Origin: Macrostomum hystrix
Taxonomy: Eukaryota; Platyhelminthes; Macrostomidae
Assembly (NCBI GenBank): GCA_950097015.1
Contig: CATNEN010000009.1
Span: 2,501-66,500, forward strand
Direction: 5' to 3'
DNA length: 64,000 bases
Shown here: in pieces, positions 1 to 12,610 of the stretch
How the letters are laid out: each line of letters begins with the position of its first letter
Position numbering within the stretch: the stretch's first letter is position 1
Made by a program: the position numbers and the translations under genes
The notes under the pieces: model-generated
The model's database searches: none
Told to the model about the DNA's origin: nothing
Seen by the model: the letters and a program-made list of their open reading frames with translations, nothing else

Positions 1-3000
1 CTAACCCTAACCCTAACCCTAACCCTAACCCTAACCCTAACCCTAACCCTAACCCTAACCCTAACCCTAACCCTAACCCTAACCCTAACCCTAACCCTAA
101 CCCTAACCCTAACCCTAACCCTAACCCTAACCCTAACCCTAACCCTAACCCTAACCCTAACCCTAACCCTAACCCTAACCCTAACCCTAACCCTAACCCT
201 AACCCTAACCCTAACCCTAACCCTAACCCTAACCCTAACCCTAACCCTAACCCTAACCCTAACCCTAACCCTAACCCTAACCCTAACCCTAACCCTAACC
301 CTAACCCTAACCCTAACCCTAACCCTAACCCTAACCCTAACCCTAACCCTAACCCTAACCCTAACCCTAACCCTAACCCTAACCCTAACCCTAACCCTAA
401 CCCTAACCCTAACCCTAACCCTAACCCTAACCCTAACCCTAACCCTAACCCTAACCCTAACCCTAACCCTAACCCTAACCCTAACCCTAACCCTAACCCT
501 AACCCTAACCCTAACCCTAACCCTAACCCTAACCCTAACCCTAACCCTAACCCTAACCCTAACCCTAACCCTAACCCTAACCCTAACCCTAACCCTAACC
601 CTAACCCTAACCCTAACCCTAACCCTAACCCTAACCCTAACCCTAACCCTAACCCTAACCCTAACCCTAACCCTAACCCTAACCCTAACCCTAACCCTAA
701 CCCTAACCCTAACCCTAACCCTAACCCTAACCCTAACCCTAACCCTAACCCTAACCCTAACCCTAACCCTAACCCTAACCCTAACCCTAACCCTAACCCT
801 AACCCTAACCCTAACCCTAACCCTAACCCTAACCCTAACCCTAACCCTAACCCTAACCCTAACCCTAACCCTAACCCTAACCCTAACCCTAACCCTAACC
901 CTAACCCTAACCCTAACCCTAACCCTAACCCTAACCCTAACCCTAACCCTAACCCTAACCCTAACCCTAACCCTAACCCTAACCCTAACCCTAACCCTAA
1001 CCCTAACCCTAACCCTAACCCTAACCCTAACCCTAACCCTAACCCTAACCCTAACCCTAACCCTAACCCTAACCCTAACCCTAACCCTAACCCTAACCCT
1101 AACCCTAACCCTAACCCTAACCCTAACCCTAACCCTAACCCTAACCCTAACCCTAACCCTAACCCTAACCCTAACCCTAACCCTAACCCTAACCCTAACC
1201 CTAACCCTAACCCTAACCCTAACCCTAACCCTAACCCTAACCCTAACCCTAACCCTAACCCTAACCCTAACCCTAACCCTAACCCTAACCCTAACCCTAA
1301 CCCTAACCCTAACCCTAACCCTAACCCTAACCCTAACCCTAACCCTAACCCTAACCCTAACCCTAACCCTAACCCTAACCCTAACCCTAACCCTAACCCT
1401 AACCCTAACCCTAACCCTAACCCTAACCCTAACCCTAACCCTAACCCTAACCCTAACCCTAACCCTAACCCTAACCCTAACCCTAACCCTAACCCTAACC
1501 CTAACCCTAACCCTAACCCTAACCCTAACCCTAACCCTAACCCTAACCCTAACCCTAACCCTAACCCTAACCCTAACCCTAACCCTAACCCTAACCCTAA
1601 CCCTAACCCTAACCCTAACCCTAACCCTAACCCTAACCCTAACCCTAACCCTAACCCTAACCCTAACCCTAACCCTAACCCTAACCCTAACCCTAACCCT
1701 AACCCTAACCCTAACCCTAACCCTAACCCTAACCCTAACCCTAACCCTAACCCTAACCCTAACCCTAACCCTAACCCTAACCCTAACCCTAACCCTAACC
1801 CTAACCCTAACCCTAACCCTAACCCTAACCCTAACCCTAACCCTAACCCTAACCCTAACCCTAACCCTAACCCTAACCCTAACCCTAACCCTAACCCTAA
1901 CCCTAACCCTAACCCTAACCCTAACCCTAACCCTAACCCTAACCCTAACCCTAACCCTAACCCTAACCCTAACCCTAACCCTAACCCTAACCCTAACCCT
2001 AACCCTAACCCTAACCCTAACCCTAACCCTAACCCTAACCCTAACCCTAACCCTAACCCTAACCCTAACCCTAACCCTAACCCTAACCCTAACCCTAACC
2101 CTAACCCTAACCCTAACCCTAACCCTAACCCTAACCCTAACCCTAACCCTAACCCTAACCCTAACCCTAACCCTAACCCTAACCCTAACCCTAACCCTAA
2201 CCCTAACCCTAACCCTAACCCTAACCCTAACCCTAACCCTAACCCTAACCCTAACCCTAACCCTAACCCTAACCCTAACCCTAACCCTAACCCTAACCCT
2301 AACCCTAACCCTAACCCTAACCCTAACCCTAACCCTAACCCTAACCCTAACCCTAACCCTAACCCTAACCCTAACCCTAACCCTAACCCTAACCCTAACC
2401 CTAACCCTAACCCTAACCCTAACCCTAACCCTAACCCTAACCCTAACCCTAACCCTAACCCTAACCCTAACCCTAACCCTAACCCTAACCCTAACCCTAA
2501 CCCTAACCCTAACCCTAACCCTAACCCTAACCCTAACCCTAACCCTAACCCTAACCCTAACCCTAACCCTAACCCTAACCCTAACCCTAACCCTAACCCT
2601 AACCCTAACCCTAACCCTAACCCTAACCCTAACCCTAACCCTAACCCTAACCCTAACCCTAACCCTAACCCTAACCCTAACCCTAACCCTAACCCTAACC
2701 CTAACCCTAACCCTAACCCTAACCCTAACCCTAACCCTAACCCTAACCCTAACCCTAACCCTAACCCTAACCCTAACCCTAACCCTAACCCTAACCCTAA
2801 CCCTAACCCTAACCCTAACCCTAACCCTAACCCTAACCCTAACCCTAACCCTAACCCTAACCCTAACCCTAACCCTAACCCTAACCCTAACCCTAACCCT
2901 AACCCTAACCCTAACCCTAACCCTAACCCTAACCCTAACCCTAACCCTAACCCTAACCCTAACCCTAACCCTAACCCTAACCCTAACCCTAACCCTAACC

Positions 3001-4274
3001 CTAACCCTAACCCTAACCCTAACCCTAACCCTAACCCTAACCCTAACCCTAACCCTAACCCTAACCCTAACCCTAACCCTAACCCTAACCCTAACCCTAA
3101 CCCTAACCCTAACCCTAACCCTAACCCTAACCCTAACCCTAACCCTAACCCTAACCCTAACCCTAACCCTAACCCTAACCCTAACCCTAACCCTAACCCT
3201 AACCCTAACCCTAACCCTAACCCTAACCCTAACCCTAACCCTAACCCTAACCCTAACCCTAACCCTAACCCTAACCCTAACCCTAACCCTAACCCTAACC
3301 CTAACCCTAACCCTAACCCTAACCCTAACCCTAACCCTAACCCTAACCCTAACCCTAACCCTAACCCTAACCCTAACCCTAACCCTAACCCTAACCCTAA
3401 CCCTAACCCTAACCCTAACCCTAACCCTAACCCTAACCCTAACCCTAACCCTAACCCTAACCCTAACCCTAACCCTAACCCTAACCCTAACCCTAACCCT
3501 AACCCTAACCCTAACCCTAACCCTAACCCTAACCCTAACCCTAACCCTAACCCTAACCCTAACCCTAACCCTAACCCTAACCCTAACCCTAACCCTAACC
3601 CTAACCCTAACCCTAACCCTAACCCTAACCCTAACCCTAACCCTAACCCTAACCCTAACCCTAACCCTAACCCTAACCCTAACCCTAACCCTAACCCTAA
3701 CCCTAACCCTAACCCTAACCCTAACCCTAACCCTAACCCTAACCCTAACCCTAACCCTAACCCTAACCCTAACCCTAACCCTAACCCTAACCCTAACCCT
3801 AACCCTAACCCTAACCCTAACCCTAACCCTAACCCTAACCCTAACCCTAACCCTAACCCTAACCCTAACCCTAACCCTAACCCTAACCCTAACCCTAACC
3901 CTAACCCTAACCCTAACCCTAACCCTAACCCTAACCCTAACCCTAACCCTAACCCTAACCCTAACCCTAACCCTAACCCTAACCCTAACCCTAACCCTAA
4001 CCCTAACCCTAACCCTAACCCTAACCCTAACCCTAACCCTAACCCTAACCCTAACCCTAACCCTAACCCTAACCCTAACCCTAACCCTAACCCTAACCCT
4101 AACCCTAACCCTAACCCTAACCCTAACCCTAACCCTAACCCTAACCCTAACCCTAACCCTAACCCTAACCCTAACCCTAACCCTAACCCTAACCCTAACC
4201 CTAACCCTAACCCTAACCCTAACCCTAACCCTAACCCTAACCCTAACCCTAACCCTAACCCTAACCCTAACCCA
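1..4274. repeat. Terminal telomere array (CCCTAA)n
   Basis: About 712 uninterrupted copies of CCCTAA run from the first base with no variant unit that I can see. On the + strand at a left-hand end this is the C-rich strand of a TTAGGG telomere, so base 1 faces the chromosome terminus. The complete absence of degenerate units right up to the inner boundary is unusual, because proximal telomere repeats normally accumulate variants. Confidence 0.98.
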
Positions 4275-4304
4275 GGGTTAGGGTTAGGGTTAGGGTTGGG
4301 GTTA
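4275..4304. repeat. Inverted telomeric tract (TTAGGG orientation)
   Basis: Directly after the CCCTAA array the repeat flips: five GGGTTA-phase units, the fourth being a TTGGGG-type variant, then unique sequence begins with GACGG at 4305. The switch is head-to-head around CCC-A-GGG at 4271-4277. A normal healed end would show CCCTAA abutting unique DNA, so this marks either a fold-back/inversion at the break or an assembly or read-chimera artefact. Confidence 0.9.
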
Positions 4305-4305
4305 G

Positions 4306-4637
4306 ACGGATATTCATACTCAGGTGAACATCTTCGACTACGATGTAATTCTTATCCCAACGAATACCGGCCAGCATTGGATGCTGCACGCAATCGACAT
4401 GCGTGAAAAAAATTGATCGTTGCCGACAGCGCGCTGTCGCTAGGCCGGCCGTCCATTGGCAGTAGGATATTAAATTTTTTGGGCGCTGAAGCGCGAAGGC
4501 AGCAGCGCCGACACGTACATTTCGAAGAAGTGCAAATAAAAGTATTGCAACAAGAGAATAGTTACGACTGCGGCGCTTTTGTGTGCCTCTTCGCCGAGGC
4601 ATTATGCCGCGGACAGCAGCTTACCCAGATAGTCCAG
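4306..4637 (+). pseudogene. Ulp1/SENP-type (C48) cysteine protease, 5'-truncated exon
   Basis: Two reading frames together cover the catalytic half of a Ulp1-like SUMO protease. The first (4306-4416) carries IFDYDVILIP and the catalytic His in TGQHWMLHAIDM. After a one-base slip in the A-run at 4405-4412, the second (4413-4655) carries VADSALSL, where the catalytic Asp is expected, and QQENSYDCGAFVC with the catalytic Cys. The frame is open back to the telomere junction, so the N-terminal part is missing. The C-terminal end runs into a splice-donor-like CAG|GTAAAT at 4635-4643, which suggests an exon followed by an intron. Ulp1 domains occur both in host genes and in several DNA transposons; which one this was cannot be told. 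The frameshift makes the fragment non-functional unless it is a sequencing error in the homopolymer. Confidence 0.8.
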
Positions 4638-5309
4638 GTAAATATTTTTTGCTAATAAATATCTGCATCCTTTAGTAGTGGGTTTGGCGAAATACAGAGG
4701 CAAAATAGAAGCTCTATTAAAAACAAAAAAGTAAATAAAAGCACCAGTGAATGATCAAATTCAGAATTTCGATACATTAGCGCAGGTCAAACTAGATTAA
4801 ACTGCTGCTTACAATGCACCTTTGTGTAATTACAATTTCGGACTAAGAGAATCCTAACTTATAACTTAATCTTAACTTATAATCCGCTTAAATGAAAACA
4901 ATCACCTGTTGCTAAATTTCAGGCCGAAAATCCGAGGACCGTCATTCTTAAAATAATCAGATCCATGATAAACAATTATTAATTATTATAACACACAATA
5001 TTTCCTTTCTTTTTTATTTTTTGTCGTTCTGCGGGCCATCATTAACAATGTATAACTATTTTATAAGCCAAATTTTTCTTTCTTTTACAAATATTTTACT
5101 CATTATACAAGTACTGATTACCCATATTCTTTCTTCAATTTCTACGCATTTTCTTCCTACGCATTTTATTTCTTCTACATGACTTATACTTTGTGCCGTA
5201 CGTATACTCAATTAAATGTGTATTTCATTATTTTTTATTTTGATCTTGTAAATATAGTAAATATTTATTAGGCTTGCTTTTATTTTACAATTCTTGCATT
5301 TGTCTGTCT
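4638..5309. other. AT-rich non-coding stretch
   Basis: This is either the intron or the 3' flank of the Ulp1 fragment. It is strongly AT-rich, and I see no convincing coding segment, RNA gene or mobile-element terminus in it. Pieces such as the TTGCATGTTCGG-type words at its end belong to the tandem repeat that follows. Confidence 0.5.
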
Positions 5310-5720
5310 CAACTTTTATAGAGTTTTTTGCCATGTTCGGAAATTTTATTTTTAATTAAACTTGCCACTGCCAATATTACTTTCAATTTAATTTTACTTT
5401 TGCCTCAAATTTTATAGTGCTATGCTCTTTGTGAAATTTTACTTGCCGTTTCTGCCTATAGAGTTTTTGCATGTTCGGAAATTATATTTTTTATTAAACT
5501 TGCCACTGCCAATATTACTTTCACTTTCATTTTACTTTTGCCTCAAATTTTATAGTGCTATGCTTTTTGTGAAATTTTACTTGCCGTTTCTGCCTATAGA
5601 GTTTTTTGCATGTTCGGAAATTATATTTTTAATTAAACTTGCCACTGCCAATATTACTTTCAATTTCATTTTACTTTTGCCTCAAATTTTGTGCTATGCT
5701 TTTTGTGAAATTTTACTTTC
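5310..5720. repeat. 138-bp tandem repeat, about three copies
   Basis: The word CATGTTCGG recurs at 5332, 5470 and 5609, giving a period of 138-139 bp. Each unit also carries CTTGCCACTGCCAATATTAC and CAAATTTTATAGTGCTATGC blocks. Copies are highly similar. An open frame across the array is a by-product of the repeat. Confidence 0.85.
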
Positions 5721-5989
5721 ATTTTGCATTTTTACTTTTATTAATGCCTAATTGCGATTTAAACTTATAAAATAAAGTAATTTTGTAAATATTTATAACA
5801 CGTTTTACCTATCTTTTAATAAATAAATATAGTATCAGCAAATATTGTACAGAGATCAGTGATTTACAAAAATTGCTTAACTATTCAACATTAGTTACTA
5901 AATTTATTGCTTTAAGTAAAGCGAAATTCTTAAAACAAGTGATTTCCGAAGCTAGAAAGTCTCTAGAGATGACGTTTGCGTTAGAGTAA
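5721..5989. other. AT-rich spacer before the satellite
   Basis: AT-rich DNA between the 138-bp repeat and the 177-bp satellite. I see no gene or element end in it. Confidence 0.4.
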
Positions 5990-7374
5990 CATGAAGCGCT
6001 TGACAAATATTACTTACTTAACATTACTTACTTACTAGTAGGCAAGACCATGCGATGCAATTTGTTCGTATTGCACGACGTACAACCACAGTCCTCTAGA
6101 AATCGACAGAAAGTATCTACAGATGGCCTTTGCATCAGAAAAGAATGCTGCACTTGACTAATATTACTTACTTAACTGATTCACATTACTTACTAAATTA
6201 CTTACTGGCTCACTAGTACGCAAAGTTTTGTTTCTAGAACAGGAAAAATATTAATTACTTTCCTTAATTACTTAATATCAGGACTCTAAGTATCCTGAAA
6301 CCGTCTCCAAGAGACAGGTCTACCCACAGGACTACAAAACTGCCAAAACTGACACATTTGCTACGTACAGGAACTTATTGAAAAATATGGCAAAGACTTG
6401 CAATCACAACTTATTAAGGTGATGGTTTGAAATCTCACTATCATCTTTTGAAACATGGAGCAACTCTTGTAAAAAATATTTAACCTAAAGATTGAAGTAT
6501 TTCTTTAAATATAAGCAGTGTCGACAGTAAGCGTTTGCATCAGAAAATTTTTCTCCGCTTGTCTAACATTAGTTAATAAACTGCTCCACATTACTTACTA
6601 AATTTCTTACTGAAATACTAGTAGGCAAGAATATGCGATGCAAATAGTTCTTATTGAACGACATACAACCAAGTAGACGTGATGGAATTCTTTCTAATTT
6701 AACGACATACAACCAAAGTCCTATAAAAGTCTACAGAGAGTGTCTACAGTTGACTTTCGCGTCAGAAAAGTACGCTGCCCTTGATTAACATTATTTACTA
6801 AACTGCCACACATTAGTTACTAAATTTCTTACTGGTGGACTATTAGGCAAGTAGATGTGAATGAATTCATTCTTATTTAACGACATACAACCAAAGTCCT
6901 ATAAAAGTCTACAGACATTGTCTAAGTTGACTTTCGCGTCAGAAAAGTACGCTTACCTTGATTAACATTACTTACTCAACTGCCAAACATTAGTTACTAA
7001 ATTTGTTACTGGTACACTATTAGGCAAGTAGATGCGATGGAACTCAATCCTATTGAACGAAATACAACCAAAGTCCTATCAAAGTCTACAGACAGTGTCT
7101 ACAGTTGACTATCAAGTCAGAAAAGTACGCTTACCTAGATTAACATTACTTACTTAACTGCCACACATTAGTTACTAAATTAATTACTGACGCACTAGTG
7201 GGCAAAAATAAGAGATGTAATTTGTTCCTTCTGAATGGAATACAGCTAAGGTCCTACAAAAGTCTACAGAGAATGTCTACAGTTGACTTTCGCGTTAGAA
7301 AAGCACGCTGCCCTGGATTAACATTACTTACTAAACTGCCACACATTACTTACTAAACTTCTTACTGGCACTCC

Positions 7375-7715
7375 AGTCAACAATAGATAACAATAGGTGG
7401 GGTAGGCTAGCCAATGGCAGTGGACCTGCTTTGCGCCCGCATTGCTCAGCCAATTGAAATCTAGCTTCCCTTCACACACGCATTAGCAATTGTCAATTAC
7501 ATATACTAATTTTAAATAACAAAGAAAGAAATATTAAAATTAAAGACATTCTGAGGCCCTCCTACCATTTTAAAAATTTAGTGGGCTTCTAGATTCACTA
7601 TCACACAATTTACCACAAGAGCTGTCAGGAATCATAATAGTTCACCTCCAATAACGGAGAGTTTCTTAGGGAGTGCAATCGGCAAGTGATTGAAACAGGT
7701 TCTTATGGAACGACA
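7375..7715. other. Non-satellite block interrupting the 177-bp array
   Basis: The satellite stops after CTTACTGGCACTCCAGT and resumes near CGACATACAACCAGAGTCCT at 7711. The intervening 340 bp are unrelated to the repeat unit. I see no inverted termini or target duplication, so its origin is unknown. Confidence 0.5.
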
Positions 7716-8462
7716 TACAACCAGAGTCCTATAAAAGTCCTATTATAGGACTTAGGTGGGCAACAATTAAAAATTAAAAATTACGCTGACCTTGAGTAAC
7801 ATTACCTACTGAACTGCCACATATTAGATACTAAATTAGTTACTGGTACACTATTAGGCAAATAGATGTGATGGAATTCATTCCTATTGAGCGACATACA
7901 ACCAGAGTCCTATAAAAGTCTACAGAGGGTGACTACAGTTGATTTTCGCGTCAGAAAAGTACGCTGACCTGGAGTAACATTACTTACTGAACTGCCACAC
8001 ATTAGTTACTAAATTTGTTACTGGTACACTAGTAGGCAAGAAAAGGTGATGTAATTTATCTTTATTTAACAATATTAAACCAAAGTCCTATAAAAGTCTA
8101 CAGAGAGTGTCTACAGTTGACTATCGCGTCAGAAGAGTACGCTGACTTTGATTAACATTACTTACTAAACTGCCGCACATTACTTACTAAATTTGTTACT
8201 GGTACACTGGCATACGTGATGTATTTCATTTTTATTTAAAGATATACAACTAAATACCTATAAAAGTCTACAGAGAGTGACTACAGTTGACTATCACGTC
8301 AGAAAAGTACGCTGACCTTGAGTAACATTACTTACTGAACTGCCACACATTACTTACTAACTTAGTTACTGGTACACTATTAGGGAAGTAGATGTGATGG
8401 AACTCAATCCTATTGAACGAAATACAACCAAAGTCCTATAAAAGTCTACAGACAGTGTCTAC

Positions 8463-11100
8463 AGTTGACTTTCGCGTCAGAAAAGTACGTTGCCCTTGAT
8501 CAAGATTACTTACTAACCTGCTACACATTACTTACTAAATTTCTTACTAACACAAAAGTAAGCAAGTATATGTGATTGAAATTCGTTCTTATTCAAGCTT
8601 CGTGCTATCAAAGTCCTTAAAAATATTTCACTGACTTCAGAGAAGAGCAACACGCTTTTTGAAGGCTTCATAACCTGGAAATAAAGTTGCACAAGGGCCC
8701 ACACAAAGTTACCAAAACACTTACATTTTGGCAGCTTGACTTAAACGGAAAAGTTTTGTTTCTGAAACTAAATAAAATTACTGTGACCAGTTAAGTTATA
8801 CCTCTATACGCCTAGACATTTAATTCAGACTTATAAATGGTAAAAAAATTATTTAAAAAATAATTATTTTCTTCTGATTTTCTCAAAAAACGGATAGGAC
8901 AATTTGCATGCGCAAATTGAGCTACTTATATAGTAGTCCAAAAAGCATGTTTGTAATAATGTTTTTTAATCCGAAATATTTCTTAGCTATGTAAAATTAT
9001 GCACAGGCAAACAGTTTAAAGGTTGGTATATCTGTTTAGTTATCACTGACAATAATTTCCAGCTTTATTGAGCACAAACATGCAGGACTAAAAAGCTGCC
9101 AAAAGTGACAAATTTGCTATGTTGAAACTTAGTGATGAAATATGGCCAGAACTTTTAATAATTGACTATGAGGTAGACAGCTACGACTCTCACTATCAGC
9201 TTCTGAAGTATAAAGTAACTCTTGTACCAAAAAGTATTCTTTAAATATCCGGAGAGTGTCTACAGTGAGCGTTTGCATCAGAAAAGTACGCTGACCTTGA
9301 TTAACATTACTTACTAAACTGCAACACATTAGTTACTAAATGTGTTACTGGTACACTAGTATACGTGATGTAATTCATTTTTATTTAAAGACATACAACT
9401 AGAGTCCTATAAAAGTCTACAGAGAGTGACTACAGTTGACTTTCGCGGCAGAAAAGTACGCTGACCTGGAGTAACATTACTTACTGAACTGCCACACATT
9501 AGTTACTAAATTTGTTACTGGTACACGATTAGGCAAATAGATGTGATGGAATTCATTTCTATTGAACGACATACAACCAGAGTCCTATAAAAGTCTACAG
9601 ACATTGTCTAAGTTGACTTTCGCGTCAGAAAAGTACGTTGCCCTTGATCAAGATTACTTACTAACCTGCTACACATTACTTACTAAATTTCCTACTAACA
9701 CAAAAGTAAGCAAGTATATGTGATTGAAATTCGTTCTTATTCAAGCTTCGTGCTATCAAAGTCCTTAAAAATATTTCACTGACTTCAGAGAAGAGCAACA
9801 CGCTTTTTTGAAGGCTTCATAACCTGGAAATAAAGTTGCACAAGGGCCCACACAAAGTTACCAAAACACTTACATTTTGGCAGCTTGACTTAAACGGAAA
9901 AGTTTTGTTTCTGAAACTAAATAAAATTACTGTGACCAGTTAAGTTATACCTCTATACGCCTAGACATTTAATTCAGACTTATAAATGTTAAAGAAATTA
10001 TTTAAATAATAAATATTTTTTTCTGATTTTCTCAAAAAAACGGATAGGACAATTTGCATGCGCAAATTGAGCTACTTATACAGTAGTCCAAATAGCATGT
10101 TTGTAATAATGTTTTTTAATCCGAAATATTTCTTAGCTATGTAAAATTATGCACAGGCAAACAGTTTAAAGGTTGGTATATCTGTTTAGTTATCACTGAC
10201 AATAATTTCCAGCTTTATTGAGCACAAACATGCAGGACTAAAAAGCTGCCAAAAGTGACACATTTGCTAAGTAGACATTTAGTGATGAAATATGGCAAAG
10301 ACTAATTTCACCCCAGATTAATTTTCTGCATGTTTTCGCAAACTTCCGAAATTTTATTTTTATGTTACATGTGCCCTTTCGGGCTTTTACTCCATAGCTA
10401 CACCAAGGTTTCCAAGTGTGAGCGGAGTTGAGGCTGAGCATAAGTTAGGCTCCGCCTAACTTTAGACAACCAGGCAATGATTACCGTGTCAGTAATAAGT
10501 ATTACCATGTAAATAATAAGCACGACAATCGCGGCATAAAAGGCATTTTTAGGAATACAAATTTCCGACATCACTAAGATTGTTTGCTTCTGAAAAAGAG
10601 CACTAAAATCCATTCAGTACTTTATGTTCCGCTCCGCCAATCTCAAGAGAACACTAATTTTCGTACTCGCAATAAAGTTTAAAATCTAAAACCGCAAAGT
10701 TTTTGTTTCTGAAACTAAAAAAATTACTGTGATCAGTAAGTTATACCTCTATACGCCTAGACATTTAATTCAGACTTATAAATAATAAAAAAATTATTTA
10801 AAAAATAATTATTTTTTTCAGATTTTCCTAAAAAACGGATAGGACAATTTGCATGCGCAAATTGAGCTACTTATATAGTAGTCCAATAAGCATGTTTGTA
10901 ATAATGTTTTTTATCCGAAATATTTCTTAGCTATGTAAAATTATTCGCAAGCAAACAGTTTAAAGGTTGGTGGCATTTGGTGGTAACTGTTTAGTTATCA
11001 CTGACAATAATTTCCAGATTTATTGAGCACTAACATGTTGGACTAAAAAGCTGCCAAAAGTGACATTTTGGCTATGTAGAAACTTAGTGATGAAATATGA
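8463..11100. repeat. Higher-order duplication in the satellite (period about 1,148 bp)
   Basis: A roughly 680-bp block at 8463-9146 recurs almost identically at about 9612-10300; for example CAAGCTTCGTGCTATC sits at 8594 and 9742, an offset of 1,148 bp. A third, partial copy runs from about 10,692 to 11,100. A more diverged relative of its right end is visible at about 6320-6480. The first two copies are far more alike than neighbouring satellite units, so this is a recent amplification inside an older array. Confidence 0.85.
10296..10691. other. Unrelated 0.4-kb segment inside the satellite
   Basis: It breaks the homology between the second and third higher-order copies just after GATGAAATATGGC. 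Short open frames on the minus strand (10398-10613, 10238-10441) have no recognisable domain. There is an inverted pair TTAGGC/GCCTAA around 10445-10460. Confidence 0.4.
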
Positions 11101-11699
11101 CCAGAACTTTTAATAAGTGACTGTTAGGTAGATGGCTACGACTCTCACTATCAGCTTCTGAAATATAAAGCAACTGATGTACCAAATATAAAAGTAAAAT
11201 ATTAAAGTATTTTAAAAATCTACAGCGAGTGTCCACAGTAAGCGTTTGCTTTAGAAAAGTATGCTGCACTTGACTAATATTACTTACTGAACTGCTTCAC
11301 AGTACTTACTAAATATCTTACTGGTACACTAGTAGGCAAGAATATGCGATGCAATTGGTTTGCATTGAACGACGTACAACCAAAGTCCTCTAGAAATCTA
11401 AAGATAGTGTCTACAGATGACCTTTGCATCATAAAAGTACGATGACCTTAATTAACATTACTTACTAAACTGCCACACATTAGTTACTAAATTTGTTACT
11501 AGTACACTATTAGGCAAATATATGTGATGCAATTCATTCTTATTAAACTACATGCAACCAAAGTCCTATAAAAGTCTACAGAGAGTGTCTTCAGTTGACT
11601 ATCGCGTCAGAAAAGTACGCTGTCCTTGATTAACATTACTTACTAAGCTGCCACAGATTACTTACTAAATTTAATACATACACTCGATTACTCGATTAA

Positions 11700-12390
11700 A
11701 GGCAAAAATCTCAAGGTGACATCTCATGGGGACTCATCTCATCTCTCATCTCTCATCTCTTGGTCCCAGTGGGACCAAGGTGTAAAAGTTTGTACTATCA
11801 CACTGACATTGGCTTAGTACGTAGATTTAGTCTCAGCCCCGTCTCACCCTCAAATTATGTGTCAGTATCGGAAACTCATGCCTAAGGAAAAATCTCAGGG
11901 TGAGATCTCATAGTGGGACCAAGGTGTAAAAGTTTGTACCGTCACAATGACACATGCATAGTATGTAGAGTCAATCTCAGCCCAGTCTCACCCTCAAATT
12001 ATGTGTCAGTATCGGAAACTCATGCCTAAGGAAAAATCTCAGGGTGAGATCTCATAGTGGGACCAAGGTGTAAAAGTTTGTACCGTCACAATGACACATG
12101 CATAGTATGTAAAGTCAATCTCAGCCCAGTCTCACCCTCAAATTATGTGTCAGTATCGGAAACTCATGCCTAAGGAAAAATCTCAGGGTGAGATCTCATA
12201 GTGGGACCAAGGTGTAAAAGTTTGTACCGTCACAATGACACATGCATAGTATGTAAAGTCAATCTCAGCCCAGTCTCACCCTCAAATTATGTGTCAGTAT
12301 CGGAATCTAGTGCCTAAGGAAAAATCTCAGGGTGAGATCTCATGGTGGAACCTAGGTGAAAAATTTGTACTGTCACACTGACATTGGCAT
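11700..12390. repeat. 144-bp satellite rich in TCTCA(G/C)CCT words, left part
   Basis: AATCTCAGGGTGAGATCTCA recurs at 11891, 12035, 12179 and 12323, an exact 144-bp period, with a more diverged first copy from about 11,709. Central copies are nearly identical. The array is split by retrotransposon A and resumes at 29,859. Confidence 0.92.
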
Positions 12391-12395
12391 AGTAA

Positions 12396-12610
12396 TGTGG
12401 TAGTGGCTGCTAGCTAGAGCTAGCGTTGTTGCACTTTTCCCGATAATATCCTTGTAATGTCTATGGTCTCTAATTCTCAACCTGCTATAGGTTCCTAAGC
12501 TTTCGTTCCCAGCCTCTCACTTATGTTATAATCTCTTTGCTTGAATAAACGCTATGCTGCGTACACAACGTTAACGCCAAAGCACCAACAGCTTCATCCA
12601 AACTACGACA
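12396..12610 (+). repeat. 5' LTR of gypsy A
   Basis: It starts TGTGGTAG and ends ACGACA, the usual TG...CA form. A polyadenylation-type AATAAA lies at 12544-12549. The presumed primer-binding site must overlap the gag ATG, because gag starts at the very next base (12611); the tRNA used is not clear to me. Confidence 0.93.

Larger units (their letters stand above)
5990..11690. repeat. 177-bp subtelomeric satellite array
   Basis: Diverged tandem units share the order ACATTACTTACT, CTGCCACACATTAGTTACT, GGTACACTATTAGGCAAGTA, CGACATACAACCAAAGTCCT, AAGTCTACAGAGAGTGTCTA, GACTTTCGCGTCAGAAAAGT. The ACAACCAAAGTCCT word falls at 6709, 6887, 7064 and 7242 (periods 178, 177, 178), with related units out to about 11,690. 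Divergence between copies is clear to the eye, so this is an old or slowly homogenised array. It is interrupted by unrelated blocks at 7375-7715 and 10296-10690. Short open frames inside it are not genes. Confidence 0.9.

Noticed and set aside
5422-5751. 109-aa hydrophobic frame
   Set aside because: Repeats itself with the 138-bp tandem repeat; no independent evidence of coding.
5990-11690. CRISPR-like array
   Set aside because: Units are 177-bp diverged tandem repeats with no constant repeat/unique spacer alternation, in a eukaryotic subtelomere.
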